Below are positions 17,801-24,408 of a stretch of DNA of 32,452 bases, one piece after another. This DNA comes from Chitinophagales bacterium. GTDB lineage: Bacteria; Bacteroidota; Bacteroidia; Chitinophagales; Chitinophagaceae. The translations under genes and the position numbers were made by a program. The stretch lies in contig JAGVCC010000338.1 in assembly GCA_020059395.1 (NCBI GenBank), positions 1 to 32,452 of the forward strand, read 5' to 3'. Positions within the stretch are counted from its first letter, which is position 1; each line of letters starts with the position of its first letter. The notes under the pieces are model-generated. The model was not told where the DNA came from, searched no databases, and saw only the letters and a list, made by a program, of their open reading frames with translations.

Positions 17801-20591
17801 AAACCGGAGATGCTGGTGTATAGTCAATTACTGGTAAATCTTTAACTGTTAAAATAGCGGCAGCTGAATTTGCAGCCGGAGGACAAGTGCCTGAAACCAC
17901 CACACGGTAGCGATAGTTGTTCATGGCAGTTGTGGTTGGCGTAACAGTTAAAGTGGCAGTTGTTACACCTGAATATGGAGCACCGTTGTTCAGGTTAGTC
18001 CATGTAACACCTGCATCAGTGCTCAGCTGCCATCTATATGTAATACCTGCACCAGTTGCAGAAGCAGTAAATGTAGCTGGTTGGCCAGCACAAACAGATA
18101 TGCTTGCTGGCGGAACAGTAATTGCTGGTAACTGGTTAACATTAATAGTTAATGAGGCAGTAGTTTGACAACCGCCTGGGGCTGTTGCCAATACTGTGTA
18201 AGTTGTAGTTTGCATTGGAGATGCAGCCACGGGAACAGTAGTGGTTGTGCTTAAACCAGACGATGGCGTCCAGTAATAAGTGTATCCACCGGGCAATGGT
18301 GCCGCTGGTACATTAAACCTTATGCTCCATCCACCGCTAATAGAACCTAAATCGCCGCCAACATCATCAACTGCATATAGATTCCAGTTACCGTTTACAT
18401 TAGCTGCACTTCCAAATAAAGAAAGAGAAGGAGCAGCTTGCGTAACAGAACCAGGACCAGGAGCAATCCATGTATCTGGTGTACCACTATTGGTTGGCCT
18501 GTATGTTCCAGTTGGATTAGCTGCGGTTGTACTCATTACAGCACCTGCATCGCTAAATGTATAAGTAGCATTTGTTACAGCATTTCCACCACCAACATCA
18601 GACATCAATACAACATTTTGTCCGGTTGGAGATTGAACCAGTACGTCAACATCATTACTCCAGGTATGGTTGAAACCATTAAGTGTAACACTAACTACAG
18701 ATACACCTGTAGCAGGTAAACCACTTACTGCTATTGCAGATGGATATGGTGTAGCCGGACCTGAAGATGGTATTGCAATTGACCCTGTATTACTGAATAA
18801 CGGCAAAGCGGGAGCTCCTGTTACATTTAACAATGTAGGATCTCCGGCACAAAGTGTTGTGCTTGGATTTGAAGTAATCATTACAGGAGGAGTATTGGTA
18901 GCCAATACTGTTACCGTTGGGTTGCCACTGTTACCAGTACCCACACAACAAGGATTGTCTGATTGAACAACACTCACCAAAGTATATGAAGTGGTGACAG
19001 CAGGCGTTACAGGAATTAATGAACCACTAACGTAGTTAGTTACCGTAAATGCCGGGCCAACACTTGGCTGAATTCTTACATCGTATGCAGCACCATTACC
19101 ACCTGTAATATCAACTTTTAAGTTGGCAGTAGATCCTGTACAGGTAGTTATTGGTCCTGGAGTAAATGTGGTATAAACAACATCGTCAATACCAATATAA
19201 TCAGAATTAGCACCAGCCGGTCCACCGCTTTCTACAAAGTAGCGGAATGCTAAACGGCCAGATACACCGGCGTTAGGTAAACCAGATAATGTAACAGTGT
19301 ATTGAGTCCAGGCAGTTGGATAACCTGTACCTGTATAAGTAGGGTTAATATCAAGCAACAATGTTGTAAAATCACCCACACTTGTATTGCTTGTGCCAGC
19401 GTTAACACTTGTGCCATTAGTACTCATTCTTACCTGCAGCCTGTCAGGGAAAGTACCTGTGGTTGTTCTGGTAAAGAAAGAGAATCTGTCACCATTTTTA
19501 AGTGTTACGTTTGGCGTAAATAACCAGTTGCTAATAGTATTTGCACCGGTAGTATTATTAAAGTTAGCTGCGATATAGCCAGCACCACTATTAGCACCAA
19601 ACACCGCTGCATTACCTTGGAACCAACCAGTTGTACCAACCGGAGCGCTCAAATTTTGAGAAGCCCAGCCTGCTGGTAAAGGAACTACAGTATTAAATGT
19701 TTCGCTAAAAACGTTTGTGGCCACTGGAACACCACCCGCCTGACTTAAGACAGATGAAGTTGGTGGAACACAGGGAGGAGGAGGCGCACAATTGATGCCT
19801 GTAACAGTAATGCGGTATGAAGGACATTCTACCAAGTTACCCACACCACTTGCCACAAGAACGATGGTTGCATTTGCAGCCAAATTAAATGAATATGTTA
19901 CAGCCGGAGCACCAACCGGAACACTTGTACCACCATCAGCAAGATAGTTTGTACATACGTTAGCTGCGCTAAAACTGCCCGAATAAGCTGTTACAAAAAC
20001 ATCACCTACCTGTCCCACATTTTCATATGTTACAGTAACACACTGGGTAGCACAGGTAAGATTTTGCATGGTGTAGCTGTCAAAATAAACCGGCCCGGTA
20101 CCGTTTGGTCCAGGGCAAGCTTTAGGAGCCGCACATGTTGAAATAACACCCAGGCGAGCAATACGGTTTGCAATTGTAGGATCTGAAGCTGTAAGGCTTC
20201 CGTCGAACACACAAGTTGCAGCCGTTAAACTTGCAGTGGGAGGAATGGTTGAAGACGTAAAGCTTTCGCCAGCTGCCACAGCAGACTGCATCTTTTCTGC
20301 ATATTTGGCATTGATTGCGGGCACGTCTGAAACGTTTGCTGCGCCGCTGGCATTTGCGGTGCCGGTGCCGCCAAATGCCTGTTGCACCAACGCCTTTTTA
20401 GGGCCTGATGCCGCCTGAGTCGCTGAGGATTCCTTCGGTCGTTCCGTAGGCAACCCTTTCTTAGCGCTCGCCGGTTTCTGTAATCCCTCTTGTGCAAAAG
20501 AGGCCATTACAGAAATGCTCAAAACAATACTCATCAGTAAAGTTTTGAACAGAAACACCTTAAAGTTTTTAAGTGTAGCTGTTTTTTGCAT
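14859..20591 (-). CDS. Giant T9SS-secreted surface protein with four P-domain-like modules
   Basis: 1910 residues. A signal peptide (about 1-33, ending ASFA-Q) is followed by a low-complexity linker, a cysteine-containing beta module (about 120-265), a choice-of-anchor-J/MAM-like module (about 294-477), and then P/Homo B-like jelly rolls: A1 (597-759), B1 (952-1129), B2 (1227-1399), A2 (1456-1619). PKD/Ig-like modules lie between them (about 762-815, 822-912, 1636-1735). Each P-like module ends with the pattern G-x-W-x-L/F-x-x-x-D...G-x-W-x-I/L. The last 90 residues (FIYPNPNSGQFQVRY ... GVYWIEVVDVNGNR) are a type A T9SS sorting domain, so the protein should be exported by T9SS and anchored on the cell surface or released. 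No catalytic domain is seen; adhesion or matrix function is an inference. It has its own terminator. Confidence 0.9.
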   Translation of the reverse strand: MQKTATLKNFKVFLFKTLLMSIVLSISVMASFAQEGLQKPASAKKGLPTERPKESSATQAASGPKKALVQQAFGGTGTANASGAANVSDVPAINAKYAEKMQSAVAAGESFTSSTIPPTASLTAATCVFDGSLTASDPTIANRIARLGVISTCAAPKACPGPNGTGPVYFDSYTMQNLTCATQCVTVTYENVGQVGDVFVTAYSGSFSAANVCTNYLADGGTSVPVGAPAVTYSFNLAANATIVLVASGVGNLVECPSYRITVTGINCAPPPPCVPPTSSVLSQAGGVPVATNVFSETFNTVVPLPAGWASQNLSAPVGTTGWFQGNAAVFGANSGAGYIAANFNNTTGANTISNWLFTPNVTLKNGDRFSFFTRTTTGTFPDRLQVRMSTNGTSVNAGTSNTSVGDFTTLLLDINPTYTGTGYPTAWTQYTVTLSGLPNAGVSGRLAFRYFVESGGPAGANSDYIGIDDVVYTTFTPGPITTCTGSTANLKVDITGGNGAAYDVRIQPSVGPAFTVTNYVSGSLIPVTPAVTTSYTLVSVVQSDNPCCVGTGNSGNPTVTVLATNTPPVMITSNPSTTLCAGDPTLLNVTGAPALPLFSNTGSIAIPSSGPATPYPSAIAVSGLPATGVSVVSVTLNGFNHTWSNDVDVLVQSPTGQNVVLMSDVGGGNAVTNATYTFSDAGAVMSTTAANPTGTYRPTNSGTPDTWIAPGPGSVTQAAPSLSLFGSAANVNGNWNLYAVDDVGGDLGSISGGWSIRFNVPAAPLPGGYTYYWTPSSGLSTTTTVPVAASPMQTTTYTVLATAPGGCQTTASLTINVNQLPAITVPPASISVCAGQPATFTASATGAGITYRWQLSTDAGVTWTNLNNGAPYSGVTTATLTVTPTTTAMNNYRYRVVVSGTCPPAANSAAAILTVKDLPVIDYTPASPVCGGIAGVSGTQITAGSQLPPVPGTVTASSGTISVAIPEGTFPNPPATAAQNTINVAGIPANATITGVRVSTNITHPYVGDVVMVLKAPNGQVLNLDAILNATNNPGANFVNTVISSAGTTRLDAGTSPWTGTFRADLVGATFSAFGFTLAGGPVGFTPSVNTWPSLYSVPNGAWTLAMYDAGAPDLGTLTSWSITVDYTTPGGAGNPLTYTWSPAGGLYTESTATVPYVLGTQTPTVYAAPSTFQYYTITGTNSTTGCSNTATVLVNYMPPKPTITPSAVVMCATDTAVRLTSSTSTTLNSTFNSGTISVVVPDNNPAGATHTINASGIPANAVVTGAAVTFNMAHTWAGDVAIALRAPNNNVINLDYYLSASGGTGATTGFVNTVISSTGTAALSSGSNPYTGTFAADLAGAAAAPPGGPTGNIPNVTTWPAFFNSTNGNGAWTLAMRDGFAGDQGTLTSWSLRLTYTVGTPASPAMWSPAAGLFTNAAGTIPYVAGTQRDTVWAKPAATTTYSVTVNGIGPDATPTFSNNSAITINDGAVASPYPSAITVSGLPTSGARVQSVVLSGVNHTWSDDIDVVLQSPSGTNVTLMSDVGGTGIITNATYTFTSTGAAMSTTAANLTGTYRPTNNGAADTYPAPGPGALNDASPALASFTGNFNGAWRLFIVDDVFGDNGNVSGGWNITFAYPTVGCTSAATLVPVTVNIPASITAQPVNAVVCTDKVTSFTVTAAGTSPAHNWQYSTQNGNPGTWVTISNGGVFSGAATATLTITAPPVSMNGWLFRDSVKGAAPCGAAISNNARLTVNPLPAIVLGVAPYTRLFPGLKTTISSTVAPAAATYTWLRNGATVGGANASTLVVDVDGLGDYTLRVTDVNGCVNTSNMVTVSDSITGRVFIYPNPNSGQFQVRYHSAVNNVVLPRGINVYDARGKRISTQAYSIGAPYARMDVDLRNHGTGVYWIEVVDVNGNRLAIGRAEVLR

Positions 20592-20797
20592 AATTAAATG
20601 GTTTTAGTTTGTTTGATACCTTAATGAAAGCAGTATTTACTGGTTTTGGTTTGTGCAGTACAGTTAAGGCAGTAGAATTTTAAAGGTAAATAATTTTAAC
20701 TTAAAATTAGGCATCTACCCTTCTTTTTTTAAAAGATGTAAACTCCTGAAGGGCTCGGATTGTGGAAAAAATGTAAAAAACAGCAGGATTCAGTTGC
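20592..20797 (-). other. 206-base spacer upstream of the giant gene
   Basis: Presumably holds the giant gene's promoter. The best match is TACCTTTA on the minus strand (20681-20688), one base from TAnnTTTG and about 90 bases before the start codon, without a -33 element. CCCTTC and GAAGGG can pair at long range, but there is no convincing terminator for the upstream HAD gene. Confidence 0.25.
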
Positions 20798-21472
20798 TTA
20801 AGAATTGCCAACTGGCTGCAATGCCTGTAAAAGCAGTGGTGTAAAATTGCTTAGCGAGGCTATTCTAAGGTCGGCGGCATGAAAGCGGGTATCTTTTGCA
20901 TTTTTAGGTTCCGGCACCACAACACATTTCATACGGGCTGCCTTTGCAGCTATTAAACCATTAAAAGAGTCTTCGAAACAAATACACTGCAAAGGAAGAG
21001 CCTGCAACTGTGTAGCACAGTTTAAATAAACCTGCGGATGCGGTTTGCCATATGGTAAGTTTGCGGCAGAAGCAAAAACATGTATTTTCTTACGGATGCC
21101 TAATAAATCAACCACGGTATCAATTAAGTTTAAAGGCGACGATGAAGCTAGGCCTATTTTAAATTTTTGTGCCATAAAAAAATTAAAAATATACTCAACA
21201 CCCGGCATGGGTTTGCACTTTTGATGCACCAGATCAATCACCAGTTTGATGATTTGATTTTCGGCCGCTGCTACGTATTTTTCATCAACTTTATACATTG
21301 TAAACCACCATTGCAAAAACTCACGTGTACGTAACCCGGTGGTTGTGGCATACTGCGTCGGCGTAAGTCTAATATCGTATTCTTCAAAAACTTTTGTGGC
21401 TGCCTGCTCCCACAACGGTTCCGAGTCTATCAGCAACCCGTCCATATCAAAAATTACAGTGTTTATGTCCAT
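20798..21472 (-). CDS. HAD superfamily phosphatase, HxpB/beta-phosphoglucomutase-like
   Basis: 224 residues. The nucleophile motif is FDMDGLLIDSEPLW (about 8-21), the cap domain follows, motif II is LASSSP, and motif III/IV is CFEDSFNGLIAAKAARM. The 'DMDGLLIDSEPLW' start and the helical cap are typical of hexitol/2-deoxyglucose-6-phosphate phosphatases (HxpB, formerly YniC) and related sugar-phosphate enzymes. The true substrate is not deducible. The ATG at 21472 is preferred over a TTG two codons upstream. A -7 box match (TATATTTG) ends only three bases before the ATG, which would make the mRNA leaderless. It is divergent from the acyltransferase gene (47 bases). Confidence 0.85.
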   Translation of the reverse strand: MDINTVIFDMDGLLIDSEPLWEQAATKVFEEYDIRLTPTQYATTTGLRTREFLQWWFTMYKVDEKYVAAAENQIIKLVIDLVHQKCKPMPGVEYIFNFFMAQKFKIGLASSSPLNLIDTVVDLLGIRKKIHVFASAANLPYGKPHPQVYLNCATQLQALPLQCICFEDSFNGLIAAKAARMKCVVVPEPKNAKDTRFHAADLRIASLSNFTPLLLQALQPVGNS

Positions 21473-21475
21473 ACA

Positions 21476-21483
21476 CAAATATA
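21476..21483 (-). promoter_or_regulatory. Possible -7 box abutting the HAD start codon
   Basis: TATATTTG on the minus strand matches TAnnTTTG and ends three bases before the ATG. No -33 TTG is at a suitable distance, so a chance match is possible in this AT-rich DNA. Confidence 0.3.
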
Positions 21484-21519
21484 GCAGCCATGTTTTAAAA
21501 TGGGATTACTTAAATTGCA

Positions 21520-22314
21520 ATGACATTTACCAAAAAGATTGCAATGAGGCGCTGGCTTGCCAATGTTAAAGAGTGGAAAATTGTAAAAAGCACTATATAT
21601 GCTGTTGTTGGTGCGTTTAGTTACCCCGGCCTTAATCTTATAAATAAACTGCAGATAAACGGTACGGAGCATATACAAGACTTGCCTAAAAAAAATGTGC
21701 TGTTTGTAAGCAATCATCAAACCTATTTTGCCGATGTAATTACGTTTTTACACATTTTTTGTGCTGTGAGCTGGCGCAAAAAAAACAGGCTGGGCATTCC
21801 CTACTATTTATTGTGGCCCTTTACAAAAGTAAAGTATGTGGCTGCAGAAGAAACCATGAAAGCAAACTGGATAAGCCGTTTATTTACCCTTGCAGGCGCA
21901 TTAACTGTTAAACGTACCTGGCGTGCCGAGGGGCAAGAAGTAAGAAGAGGATTAGACCCGGCAGATACCCGTAAAATTGAAAGAGCATTACAAAATAACT
22001 GGGTAATAACTTTTCCGCAGGGTACCACCAAACCATTTGCACCGGGGCGTAAAGGCACTGCATTTATTATTAAACAGCACCAGCCAATTGTGGTGCCCGT
22101 AGTAATTAGTGGTTACTGGCGGGCTTTTAATAAAAAAGGGCTTAAGTTTAAAAAGAAAGGCACTCGGCTTTCGGTAACATTTAAAGCGCCATTACAAATT
22201 GATTATAACGATACCACCGAAAATATTTTAAACACAGTAATGGATGCTATTGAACAAAGCAAAAAATTTATGCTAAAAAGCAAACATCATTTAATGACGG
22301 TGATTGATAAATAA
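21520..22314 (+). CDS. PlsC-like lysophospholipid acyltransferase
   Basis: 264 residues of the glycerolipid acyltransferase family, which moves acyl chains onto lysophospholipids or related acceptors at the inner membrane. Motif I is SNHQTYFAD (64-72), in which His66 and Asp72 are separated by five residues rather than the classical four. Motif III is FPQGTTKP (165-172), where the usual FPEGTRS Glu and Arg are Gln and Thr. PIVVPVVI near 189 is motif IV. These changes suggest a distinct subfamily and possibly a different acceptor. A hydrophobic segment is near 24-40. The stop codon lies two bases from the stop of the convergent thioesterase gene. Confidence 0.82.
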   Translation: MTFTKKIAMRRWLANVKEWKIVKSTIYAVVGAFSYPGLNLINKLQINGTEHIQDLPKKNVLFVSNHQTYFADVITFLHIFCAVSWRKKNRLGIPYYLLWPFTKVKYVAAEETMKANWISRLFTLAGALTVKRTWRAEGQEVRRGLDPADTRKIERALQNNWVITFPQGTTKPFAPGRKGTAFIIKQHQPIVVPVVISGYWRAFNKKGLKFKKKGTRLSVTFKAPLQIDYNDTTENILNTVMDAIEQSKKFMLKSKHHLMTVIDK

Positions 22315-22316
22315 CG

Positions 22317-22835
22317 TTATTGCTGAAACAGGGCTTTCAGTTCATCAGCATCCTGCGCTTTCATTTTACCCCCTAATACCAAACGAAGCTGTCTTCTTCT
22401 TAATGCGCCGTCAAACAATTTTTTTTCTTCTTCAGTTTCTGCAATTACGGGTGGCACAGGCCGGGGTTTGCGGTTGGGATCAAGCGCTACAAATGTAAAA
22501 TACGCCTCGTTACTTTCATATTTATATTGATGTACACTGTCTTCGCCCCATACCTTTAAGTGTATTTCCATGCTGGTGTTAAAGGCCCGGCTTACTTTGG
22601 CTTCAATGTGTACTACATTCCCAATTTTAATTGGATTTTTAAACGAAAGATTATCTACAGATGCCGTCATGCTGGGAGCATTGCAGTGCTTGCCAGCAGC
22701 AATGCCTGCGGCAATATCCATCCAGTACATTAAACGGCCACCCATTAAATTACCAAATACGTTAGTGTCATTTGGTAACACCAGTTCATTCATTATAGTA
22801 AAACTTTCACTTGCTTTTTTTGCCTCTAATTCCAT
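22317..22835 (-). CDS. Acyl-CoA thioesterase, YciA-like hotdog fold
   Basis: 172 residues. The hotdog signature is NVFGNLMGGRLMYWMD (25-40), holding the conserved Asn25 and the catalytic Asp40, followed by the substrate-site stretch TASVDNLSFKNPIKIGNVVHIEAKV. Such enzymes hydrolyse acyl-CoA to free acid and CoA, often with broad chain length. The C-terminal 40 residues are a charged tail (AETEEEKKLFDGALRRRQLRLVLGGK). It is downstream of the photolyase operon on the same strand by 29 bases, and TATCTTTA (22849-22856) one base off the -7 consensus could start it separately. Confidence 0.88.
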   Translation of the reverse strand: MELEAKKASESFTIMNELVLPNDTNVFGNLMGGRLMYWMDIAAGIAAGKHCNAPSMTASVDNLSFKNPIKIGNVVHIEAKVSRAFNTSMEIHLKVWGEDSVHQYKYESNEAYFTFVALDPNRKPRPVPPVIAETEEEKKLFDGALRRRQLRLVLGGKMKAQDADELKALFQQ

Positions 22836-22864
22836 GTAATTATTTTTGTAAAGATACGCCGCTG

Positions 22865-23983
22865 CTATGGCGTGGTAAAATCAAATTCATACTGCTCATT
22901 TAAATAACGTTCACATTTTTTCCAGTAGGCAAAAAAAGAGGGATAATAACCAGTAACCTGAGGAAACATCCATTCATACTCTTCTGCCACACCTCTGTAA
23001 TGCATAAAAGCAGTATGTTTTTTATAATAAATTTGTTGTCCTTTGTACTTTGTTGCCAGTGTATCAAATTCACCAACAAAAATTTGCAGCCCTTTAATAT
23101 TTTTTGCCAACTCTAATACAAATAAAAGTACTTTTTCACTTACAGGATATTTACAAAAATGTGTTGGTTCCAGCAATAATACCCTGTTTGCTTTTTCATT
23201 TTTATGCCAAAGCGGATCTAAATTATAAGAGTTAAAAATAAGCAGCGGATAATCGTTTTCCAGCACAGGCACAACACTATGCGGTAAAACTGTTTGCAAT
23301 GCAATTTTTTCATGCTGTTGTAACACAGAAGGTATAGCTGCATCTGTTAAGGCCTCATAACTTGTATCTAAAAAAGTGTTCCGCTGATTGGTGTGTGTAT
23401 ACCGGTTAATATTCTCCTGATTACAATAATATTTTTTGCCCGATAAAGTACCGGCTACCCATTGCCAGCTTAAAGTATTGCTGGCAATATCACCATCTAA
23501 TAAGTGGTAATACATCCATTGCGAAGGCTGCAGCCAGTGTGCTTTTGCAATATTGCATATTATGCTGCTTACATACATGCGTACATGGTTGTGCATGTAG
23601 CCAGTGGCGTAAAATTCTTTAATAAGATTGTCAATTATTGATATGCCGGTTGCGGCATTAAGCACCGCAGTAATCATGTAGTGGTGCTGCGTCTGTAATT
23701 GCATATGTTTTAAATCTGTAAAAACTGCATTGCCTTTATTTTGCCATATACGTTGCCAGTACTCCCGCCATGCCAGCTCTTGTAAAAACTTTTGCACTTC
23801 ATAGGGTTTATGCTTTTGTAATACGTATTTTTTTATTTGCGCCAAACTAATTACGCCTCTTGAAATATATGGTGATAAATAACTTACATCACCATTAATA
23901 AAATTTCTTGTTTTGGCATATCGTACAGGCTGCAGCTTCTGCAACTGTTGGATTATTTCAGTATAGTCTGTTACAAAATTCAT
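22865..23983 (-). CDS. Photolyase/cryptochrome-superfamily flavoprotein with reversed domain order
   Basis: 372 residues. The N-terminal ~205 residues are the photolyase FAD-binding domain: SYLSPYISRGVIS, FLQELAWREYW, TGYMHNHVRMYVSSIIC and DGDIASNTLSWQWVAGT all match the conserved FAD/DNA-binding segments. A linker follows, and residues about 245-350 look like the alpha/beta half of a photolyase (PLLIFNSYNLDPLW, RVLLLEP, SEKVLLFVLELAKNI, LQIFVGEFDTLA). In ordinary photolyases the alpha/beta domain comes first. The start ATG directly follows the TAA of the DUF2805 gene (TAAATG). Repair or photoreceptor function cannot be chosen from sequence. Confidence 0.75.
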   Translation of the reverse strand: MNFVTDYTEIIQQLQKLQPVRYAKTRNFINGDVSYLSPYISRGVISLAQIKKYVLQKHKPYEVQKFLQELAWREYWQRIWQNKGNAVFTDLKHMQLQTQHHYMITAVLNAATGISIIDNLIKEFYATGYMHNHVRMYVSSIICNIAKAHWLQPSQWMYYHLLDGDIASNTLSWQWVAGTLSGKKYYCNQENINRYTHTNQRNTFLDTSYEALTDAAIPSVLQQHEKIALQTVLPHSVVPVLENDYPLLIFNSYNLDPLWHKNEKANRVLLLEPTHFCKYPVSEKVLLFVLELAKNIKGLQIFVGEFDTLATKYKGQQIYYKKHTAFMHYRGVAEEYEWMFPQVTGYYPSFFAYWKKCERYLNEQYEFDFTTP

Positions 23984-24256
23984 TTACCGCTTGCTTATTT
24001 TATTGTGGCTAATGGTTTTTTGCAGGCTGCATTTAAAACGGCCCACAGCGTTATTTCTTAAAGCTGCATGTTTTGTTGTTCTGCCATTGGTACGTTTACG
24101 CCACATTTTAAAACTGCTGCTTTTCATTTGCTTTCGCATTAATTCAATTACTTCTTTTTCTTTAAGGCCAAACTGTATTTCAATAGCATCAAATGTGGTA
24201 CGGTCTTCCCAGGCCATTTCAATTATGCGGTCAATATCTTTTTCTGTTAATATCAT
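23984..24256 (-). CDS. DUF2805/TIGR03643 family small protein
   Basis: 90 residues. The conserved core is [54 protein letters not shown], which looks like a helix-turn-helix-sized domain; a basic tail of about 25 residues follows. The ATG at 24256 is chosen because it overlaps the DUF2256 stop as ATGA, the hallmark of translational coupling; a longer in-frame start at 24283 would lie within the DUF2256 gene. The function is unknown. Members of this family are found next to cryptochrome-like genes, as here. Confidence 0.8.
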   Translation of the reverse strand: MILTEKDIDRIIEMAWEDRTTFDAIEIQFGLKEKEVIELMRKQMKSSSFKMWRKRTNGRTTKHAALRNNAVGRFKCSLQKTISHNKISKR

Positions 24257-24402
24257 TTGTGTAAATGTTTTGATGTGCGGCATTTATCGCTGCAATATCT
24301 TACTTCATCCCAAACAGCTGCCCATTTTTTGCGCCATGCAAAAGGGCGCTTGCATACAAGGCAGATTTTCTGTGGCAGGTTTTCTTTTTTTATTTGTTTC
24401 AC
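24253..24402 (-). CDS. DUF2256 zinc-ribbon microprotein
   Basis: 49 residues from a GTG start. Two metal-binding pairs are visible: CLVC (14-17) and CSDKC (37-41), around the nearly invariant segment [19 protein letters not shown]. This is the pattern of DUF2256, a small family of unknown function seen beside photolyase-related genes. An in-frame TAA, which is the stop of the upstream PhrB-like gene, lies six bases before the GTG, so no longer start exists. The stop overlaps the next gene by ATGA. Confidence 0.85.
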   Translation of the reverse strand: MKQIKKENLPQKICLVCKRPFAWRKKWAAVWDEVRYCSDKCRTSKHLHK

Positions 24403-24408
24403 TAAAAA

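Noticed and set aside
15400-19578. Several plus-strand open frames of 60-98 codons opposite the giant surface protein gene
   Set aside because: They are antisense readings of a long Thr/Ala/Gly/Pro-rich coding sequence whose codon bias removes stops from the other strand. None shows a recognisable domain or a promoter.
22310-22321. 12-base perfect palindrome AATAACGTTATT covering two convergent stop codons
   Set aside because: It has no loop or T-run, and in A/T-rich DNA made of two facing TAA stops such a palindrome arises easily; not called a terminator or binding site.
24257-24283. Upstream start of the DUF2805 gene
   Set aside because: It lies inside the DUF2256 gene, while the ATG at 24256 gives the ATGA coupling and a start next to the conserved core.
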